This document shows positions 51,942 to 57,977 of a stretch of DNA of 57,977 nucleotides, piece after piece. The notes below the pieces were generated by a model. The model was given only the letters and a program-made list of their open reading frames with translations. It did not search any database and was not told where the DNA came from. The stretch covers positions 1-57,977 of the forward strand of contig JABEUN010000012.1 of NCBI GenBank assembly GCA_013044385.1. Direction: 5' to 3'. A program made the translations under genes and the position numbers. The stretch comes from Acidimicrobiaceae bacterium (GTDB lineage Bacteria > Actinomycetota > Acidimicrobiia > Acidimicrobiales > Acidimicrobiaceae). Each line of letters starts with the position of its first letter. Positions within the stretch are counted from its first letter, which is position 1.

Positions 51942-53665
51942 GCCACCCCCTGCACCTGCTGAGACTCGACTATCTCTCGGTATTCGATGCAGGTCTCAAC
52001 CAGATCATCGTGTACGCCTTCTCCAACTAACCGACCATCGTCCAAAACTAAGATCCAATCCGCATTCATAACTGTGCTAACTCTTTGAGCAACAAGAACG
52101 ACAGTGGTGTCGGAAAGTTCGGAGTGCAGGGCAGCACGAAGCTTGGCGTCAGTTGCTGCATCTAAAGCTGAGAAGCAGTCGTCAAATACGTAGATCGACG
52201 GCCGCTTCACCAGTGCGCGTGCGATACAAAGTCGTTGCCTCTGCCCGCCCGAAACATTACGACCTCCTTGGTCGATGAAGCTGGACAGGCCCTGATCCAT
52301 TTCCAGGACGAACTCCTTCGCCTGTGCGATTTCGAGAGCCTTCCAGAGTTCTTCGTCGGTAGCTTCGGGTCTTCCGAAGCGAAGGTTATCCGCTACGGTT
52401 CCCATAAAGAGGTACGAGCTCTGCGGAACTATGCCAATATCAGCCCAGAGTGACTCGAGTTCCCTTTCTCGGATGTCTACCCCGTTCAGCAATATTTCAC
52501 CTGCGGTCGGATCGAAGAATCTGGGTATCAGATTTACGAGGGTCGTCTTGCCTGATCCCGTTCCGCCGATTACAGCGGTAACTTTTCCAGGCTCAATAGT
52601 GCAGTTGACGTTCCTGAGTATCAACTGCTCGCTGCCCTCGTAACCGAACTCCACCGAACTGAAGACCACTTTGCCGTCGTGCAGAGTCGGATACTCAGGT
52701 TCGACCGGCGACACCACCGCTGGATCGGTAGCCATGACCTGCTCTATGCGGTCAGCAGAAGCTATTGCTCTTGGTAGAAGCACCACAACAAACACTGCGA
52801 TCATCACGGAGAAAAAGATCTGAGTAATGTACGTGATGAATGCCACCAAGTTGCCAACAGGCATGCCCCCCGTACTGATGAGGTGACCGCCGAACCAGAC
52901 GACAGCCACCGTTGCCAAGTTGAGGATTGCCATCAAGGTCGGCATGGCAATCGCAAATACCCTGTTGATGCGCAATCCCCTGTCGGTGAGGTCTAGATTC
53001 GCAACATCAAACCGGACCCTCTCGTGTTCAGTGCGTATGAAGGCCCGAATGACCCGAACACCGGAAATCTGTTCCAGAAGGATCTGGTTGATTCGGTCGA
53101 TCTTCAACTGCATCGACCGGAACAGAGGCACCACTTTTGTCACCATCAGCCAGATGACTACGCCCATCATGGGCACTACCACTACTATCACTAGCGACAG
53201 CCGCACATCTTCCCGGAGGGCCATTATTATCCCACCCACACCCATGATCGGGGCCATGACCATCATCGTCAGCGCTACCTGAATGAACAGCTGAATCTGC
53301 TGTACGTCGTTAGTGTTCATGGTGATGAGTGTCGGTGTACCGAACTTAGCCATATCGAACTCGGAGAATGATTGAACCTTCTCGAAGATCATTCGACGAA
53401 GGTCACGACCAATTCCCATCGCCGTTCTCGAGGCATAGTAAACCGCAACCACCGAGATGATGCCGAGTGCCAACGTGATTGCAATCATGAAGAGGCCCGT
53501 GTGCCAGATGTAGCTGATATTTCCCTTAACGACGCCGTTATTGATGAGGCTCGCGTTGAGATTGGGAATGAAGAGATTGCCAACTGTCTGTACAGCGATG
53601 AGCGAAATGACCAGTATTACCGTGGCACGATACGTACCACCCACCCGCCTCATAAGTGACAGCAT
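51938..53665 (-). CDS. ABC exporter half-transporter, degenerate Walker B
   Basis: Protein of 575 residues with a six-helix membrane domain (about 15-310) and an ATPase domain. Walker A is 'GGTGSGKT' and the signature is 'VSGGQRQR', but Walker B ends 'YVFDDCFSALD', with Asp in place of the catalytic Glu. This non-catalytic site paired with a competent partner is the known asymmetry of heterodimeric exporters such as TM287/288 or YheI/YheH. Its stop overlaps the start of the partner gene by 4 bp. Confidence 0.93.
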   Translation of the reverse strand: MLSLMRRVGGTYRATVILVISLIAVQTVGNLFIPNLNASLINNGVVKGNISYIWHTGLFMIAITLALGIISVVAVYYASRTAMGIGRDLRRMIFEKVQSFSEFDMAKFGTPTLITMNTNDVQQIQLFIQVALTMMVMAPIMGVGGIIMALREDVRLSLVIVVVVPMMGVVIWLMVTKVVPLFRSMQLKIDRINQILLEQISGVRVIRAFIRTEHERVRFDVANLDLTDRGLRINRVFAIAMPTLMAILNLATVAVVWFGGHLISTGGMPVGNLVAFITYITQIFFSVMIAVFVVVLLPRAIASADRIEQVMATDPAVVSPVEPEYPTLHDGKVVFSSVEFGYEGSEQLILRNVNCTIEPGKVTAVIGGTGSGKTTLVNLIPRFFDPTAGEILLNGVDIRERELESLWADIGIVPQSSYLFMGTVADNLRFGRPEATDEELWKALEIAQAKEFVLEMDQGLSSFIDQGGRNVSGGQRQRLCIARALVKRPSIYVFDDCFSALDAATDAKLRAALHSELSDTTVVLVAQRVSTVMNADWILVLDDGRLVGEGVHDDLVETCIEYREIVESQQVQGVA

Positions 53666-53899
53666 CTAACCACCTAAAATATTCATGGGTCAACTGCACC
53701 GTTAGGCCAACAGACCGATGATCTACCGCTCCCGCGCACGAATTCGCCCGCACTTCTTGAGCCAACCCTAGTTGCAGAACTACGCTTCGCACCAAACGCG
53801 GATTCGATTGAAGTCGGAATCACAGTTGGCAATACGATCGTTGCCAGTTACGAAGAGCATCCTCAAGCAAACACCATCCTTAGCTCGAAAGTAACCTTG

Positions 53900-55105
53900 G
53901 AGCCCAAGTTCCACAGCTGATAAAGCCTCGGAGTTCGGTTCGGGCCAGGGCGTCGTTTCCCTGAGCAGTTCGCGCCAGAGTCGTTGTAGTTCTTTTCGGT
54001 CCGCAGCGCGTGCTAGATCCCCGAAACCATGGCGTACCATACGACCAAAATTGACATTGATAAGACTTCGCCTGCCACAGATTTGTCGGTGCTTGTTTGA
54101 GTGGCTGGTCTTCTACGAGAGCGCTACAGTCATGGCAGCCATCCCAAAGAATACTTTAAACAGCACTGCCCTGACGAGCAAGATACGGTTGCCGACCCAG
54201 CAATTCGATCGAGTCCGAACAGGTGTCCAAACACGAAGACAGCTAAGCGGCCTATGAGGAAACTGCACATGTAGGTTTCGGTCGCAGCGAGGGCGAACTC
54301 AGCGACCTTCGTCGAGATCATCAAGATCGGTGCCATCCGATTTCGGCAGCTCGAAAAAGATCGCATCCTCCTCGATAGGAGCTAAGAGTGTCGATGGCTA
54401 ATCGGATGTTATGAATCAAGGACAGGCGGACCTTGAGCAGGAAGGCGTAGCGAGCATTAGGCCCCCAGTCAAAGCCTGGGCCGGCTGAGGATACTAGAGA
54501 GTGGGCGTCCCTTCGCCATATCGGCGGGCACGCTCGGGTCTCATGCTCCAATCACCAGTTCGTCAAGCCTGGCGCATCAAGTCACTCATAGAAGGTCGGT
54601 TACTACATTGGGTAACTTGCCGCCGGTGTGCTCGAGGAATCTCACCTAGCGCTGGATCTCCTGTGAGCGCACTTGCACGGTGGTGCTACCCGCAACGGCG
54701 AGGTCGTGCAGCTGACAAATCGATTCAGGCGGGACAAGTGAACCTTCACCGGACGGTGAGCAATCAAGTTGGCTATCCATGCGCTGTCTGAGGTAACGGT
54801 CTTTGCGCCGGACAGATTCTTGGCGTGACGCGGCTTCGTCGCCAAGCCCAGCAACGGAGCGCCATCTATTCGGCAATTCCTTGCTCACCAATGCTCTCTG
54901 GTCACCTGCGTCACGATCAGCGCGTAAATCTGGTCGATGAGATGCTCGATTACGATCAGAATTTGGTTGGCCATTTCGCCCCACGGGGTGCCAAATGCAC
55001 CTGTTTTGGCTTGGGCAGACTTTCGGACCGAAGCACACAGATCTTGACATCTCGTTTGGAGTTGTCGGGGCGCGCACAACGTTGTTGGACTAAATCCACG
55101 TACAT
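53900..55105 (-). pseudogene. Decayed IS110-family transposase
   Basis: Reading the minus strand across frames restores a transposase of the IS110 family. From 55105 'MYVDLVQQRCARPDNSKRDVKICV' (in parts) matches the N-terminal catalytic start. Then 'GEMANQILIVIEHLIDQ', 'PRHAKNLSGAKTVTSDSAWIANL', 'SLVPPESICQLHDLAV' and 'VRSQEIQR' match the family core. 'GGKLPNVVTDLL', 'DPSVPADMAKGR', 'YAFLLKVRLSLI' and finally 'DLARAADRKELQRL' match the second half. At least five frameshifts and several stops separate these pieces, so it is not functional. The ends and terminal sequences of the element could not be defined. Confidence 0.82.
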
Positions 55106-55513
55106 GTTTCATCCATCATGGACGCACCAGTCATGATCTCAAACCGGGGAGCACGGGGACAACCATCATTTATTGCTCGTGCTCAATTCGACATCTGACA
55201 TTTCTTGCATGAATACACCTCCGCCATGCTGACATACTGGCACATCCGCACTTCGGAGGAAACGGTGACAGAGTAAGTCGGACTCTCGTGGCGACGTTCA
55301 CAGTCCACCTGAACGCGACTGGTTGCAGACAAACTTCTATCCCGCAAGTGAGTCGCAGCCGGCGTTCGGCTGCTGCGATGTAACTCGTCAAGAGCAATCC
55401 GTCAACCGAACTCTGCGTTCCAGAAGCCAGTTACCAGATGGAGACAGTGGCGAAGGGGTAGGTCAACCACAGGATCAGACATTGCGCTGACGACCCATGG
55501 TCTCTACATGATG

Positions 55514-57196
55514 TTAAACTTTTGCTCTCTCAAAAGTGATGACCGAGCCATCTTCCCCCCGCGGAGCAAATCTCTCCCTAGTCAACGAGGACTCCTGCTT
55601 AGTAGGTGTCTGTCTGTTTGTGGACGAAACTCCGACGAACGAGCTGACGACTGTCAAAAGCCTCGCCACAGCGGTCTCGACACTGACTGCGACTTGTTTG
55701 GCCCTGTCGGCCGATCCCTGCTGGACAGCGGATGCATCAGACACTTTCGGCATCGCCGAAGAAACATCGTCAGCACTTTGCAAAGCAATGTCTACCATCC
55801 TCACAATCTCTTCGGTTGTCACTGACTGCTCCTCAACTGCCGATGCGATGGAGTTCTGCAAATCAGCTATTGAAGAAATGAATCCCTTTACCTTCCCAAC
55901 CGCATCCACGGTCCGTGTGCTTTCCCGCTGGATCTGCTCGATCTTTGCTCGAATTTCCTGAGTTGCAAGCTGGGTTCCACTGGCGAGTTCTTTGACCTCA
56001 TCTGCTACCACAGCAAAACCCTTACCTGCGGCACCTGCGCGCGCAGCTTCGATTGCAGCGTTCAACGCGAGCAGATTCGTCTGCTCCGCTATGGACTTGA
56101 TCAACTCGACCACCGAGTCAATCTCAGATACGGTCTGTCCGAGCCCTTCTACCTCGGTAGCGACCTACGAGGTAAAGACATCCGCCTCGTTGACGACCGA
56201 AACAGCTTTGGAAGCTCCCTGGGCGATTTCGCTAATCGCCTCCTTTAGTTCCCCTACCGCCGTATTGACCTGCGCGACATTGGCAGCTATCCGTGAGGTC
56301 GCCTCCTCTGCCTCGGACACAATCGCAACGCTCGATTCAGAGGTACGCGATATCGCAACAGCAGTCGATTCCAACTCTTTCACATGGGTCCCAAGCTCCG
56401 TGCTCGCCTCGACCACTGAATTCAATGTCGACGAAAATAGTGCGATTACTCTAGCCAGATCGCCGAATTCGTCCTTGGAGGTCGTGTCAAGCTCTACTTT
56501 CGCTCCGCCCTCTAGCAAGAAGGTCAGGTAGCGCTTGAGATCACGTGTCGGGGAGACGACGATCTTTTTGAAGAAGACGCCTAGCCCTAACACGAGAGCT
56601 ATCGCGAGTATCACTTCGAGCATGGCAGTAACCAAGAGCAACGTCTGATTGGAATCGATCGAATTAAGCGTCGAGTTCTGTTGACTCGCAACGACCTTTA
56701 CTAACTTGGGCAACGCAGCAGTAAGGTCGTTTGACGGCACGGTGTTCGCGTTCAGCTGCATATTGAGGGCCTTGGCGTACTGATGGTTTGCATCTGCGCT
56801 GAATACCGCGTCTACCACATTGTTATAGGCGTTGACATCCTTCATTATCCGCACTGAAAGGAGATTGACGGCCGATCCAGCAGGTGTCCGTGCAATGAGG
56901 TCGGCAACTGAGCTGTGCAGCTGCGATGCATCGACTTTGGCCGCCGGCTTAAATGGAGTCGCATTGCTTAACTGGCCGAGTGAGGAGAGAAAAGCATAGT
57001 TGTTCATATCATCGTCGTACTTCCAAAATGCAGATGAGATGGTTCGTATATCGCTGCTGAGAGCCGTCTGATTCACCTTGAAACGAGAGATGCTCGACTT
57101 TGATGCCAGTGCCATACTGCCTAGGACTAGTCCACCTACCAGTTGCACCAGCAGTACGAATGCAAGGCCATATCGTGCCTTACGCTCCAGATTCAT
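55514..57196 (-). pseudogene. Methyl-accepting chemotaxis protein gene with in-frame amber codon
   Basis: A chemoreceptor of about 560 codons, interrupted by TAG at 56165-56167. Upstream part: membrane helix, extracytoplasmic four-helix-bundle-like sensor (about 30-180), second helix, HAMP-like segment and the first half of the signalling coiled coil. The downstream part, in the same frame, holds the conserved hairpin tip ('[21 protein letters not shown]', in parts) and the returning helix. A single C-to-T change of CAG (Gln) would explain the stop. ATG 57196 with TGGAG upstream is a better start than ATG 57223. The truncated upstream product would lack the CheW/CheA contact region. A sequencing error or suppression is possible. 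Confidence 0.88.
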
Positions 57197-57926
57197 GCGA
57201 ACTCCAGTCCCATCGTTATGCATTTACGGTGATTGAATGCTCGTCCGAAAGCAATCTCCCCTTTAGTCGATTTTTGAGTTCGGAGGTGGGGTTTGTCCTT
57301 GCCCAGCCCTAATCGATCAGCAAACAGTCGAAACCCATTACAGAACCAATCTGGACTGACAGACAGATGAATCAGTCAAGAATGAAGATATCGCAACGTT
57401 GTGCTCCTAACACAAATCTTCGAAACTCATCCTGTAGCCATCCGCGCACGTGCAAGGCTGCCCCAACTTCGAAAGCTCCCATCCCGCACCAGCCAATGTG
57501 CAGACCGAAAATTCCAAAGTGAAGGCGGGATGGTCGGAAGTACGAATTGGAGGAGTCACGCCAGACTTGGGCAAATGGAAAGATCAGAACCGTTGGCCGC
57601 ACCGATATATGCCCATTCGAACGTATCGAGGTCGCCGATGAGCTAGTGTCAGTGCTTCATTTCTCCGAGGTCAGGTGCGTAACGGCACGCCCTCCCAGGT
57701 GCCTCTTGGTATATTTACCTCGGTCCGTATTTGCCACATCTGCAGTCAAGGTGACTCCTCGAGTTGTACGGTCAGGACGGCTACTGGCGCAGTTCGTCGA
57801 CTCCAATATCTTTCTTGCACCAGAGGAATTTGATGGGCAAAAGTTCGACGTCGCCTAGTCGCGGATCAACGCAGTTCACTGACTGATGTAATCAGCGCTC
57901 TGGAAAAAAATATGCAACGCCAGCTC
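57197..57926. other. Right-edge region without a recognisable gene
   Basis: About 730 bp upstream of the chemoreceptor. Several short frames exist on both strands, none with a known family or a good start. The chemoreceptor promoter should lie here, but I cannot point to one. Confidence 0.4.
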
Positions 57927-57977
57927 AGGTAGGTAGGTAGGTAGGTAGGTAGGTAGGTAGGTAGGTAGGTAGGTAGG
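57927..57977. repeat. AGGT tetranucleotide tandem repeat at the window end
   Basis: AGGT is repeated 12.75 times without interruption to the last base. Such a microsatellite is unusual in bacteria and its position at the very end suggests either a contig break caused by the repeat or an assembly artefact. Confidence 0.95.

Noticed and set aside
54646-55077. 143-residue minus-strand frame as a gene
   Set aside because: It is a shadow and partial frame of the decayed IS110 transposase.
56165-56167. Pyrrolysine or other recoding at the amber codon
   Set aside because: No reason for recoding in a chemoreceptor coiled coil; a point mutation is simpler.
57927-57977. CRISPR array
   Set aside because: The repeat is four bases long without spacers.

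Overview
The window looks like a piece of an actinobacterial chromosome of moderate G+C content. The best taxonomic clue is the minus-strand run pgsA - gcvH - garA (FHA) - ftsR-like MerR - bifunctional nuclease - second MerR - gcvT/gcvP, which matches the order around Rv1822-Rv1832 in Mycobacterium tuberculosis. The lower G+C, the zinc-ribbon form of GarA and the frequent TTG/GTG starts fit a deep-branching actinobacterium, possibly Acidimicrobiia. That placement is inference. The sequence ends in an AGGT microsatellite that may be a contig end.

Layout. 0.3-3.6 kb: SRPBCC protein, EamA transporter, PsiE-like membrane protein, class II aldolase-like protein. 3.6-13.6 kb: minus-strand run with aldo/keto reductase, split glycine decarboxylase, GcvT, GcvH, the GarA/FtsR regulatory block, PgsA-like synthase and a metallo-beta-lactamase-fold hydrolase. 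13.7-20.3 kb: membrane-anchored hypothetical, CcdA, MFS exporter, Rpf-like transglycosylase, diguanylate cyclase. 20.5-25.1 kb: urease operon ureAB(fused)-C-F-G-D without ureE. 25.2-30.1 kb: two more c-di-GMP proteins. 30.6-46.3 kb: two transcription units, each led by a guanidine-I (ykkC) riboswitch, with YchF and a GT87-like membrane protein between them. 46.6-53.7 kb: Rieske oxygenase with an overlapping partner, aldo/keto reductase, heterodimeric ABC exporter. 53.9-57.2 kb: decayed IS110 transposase and a chemoreceptor gene interrupted by an in-frame amber codon.

The main result is a guanidine-responsive nitrogen-scavenging regulon. Riboswitch 1 (about 32.7 kb) leads a ureohydrolase that looks like a guanidine hydrolase, overlapped by a metallo-beta-lactamase hydrolase. 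Riboswitch 2 (about 46.2 kb) has a clear promoter and an intrinsic terminator whose 5' arm is the 3' end of the aptamer. It leads about 10 kb of tightly packed genes: a fused two-domain ABC ATPase, two permeases, an isochorismatase-like amidohydrolase, a lipoprotein substrate-binding protein, an allantoinase-like cyclic amidohydrolase, an M20 hydrolase and a histidine ammonia-lyase-like MIO enzyme. With the urease this gives a plausible route: import of a guanidine- or ureide-type compound, ring opening and amide hydrolysis, release of guanidine, hydrolysis to urea and ammonia, and urea to ammonia and CO2. No guanidine exporter (Gdx/SugE) or guanidine carboxylase is in the window, so the logic appears assimilatory. 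The nutrient and the order of the reactions are inference.
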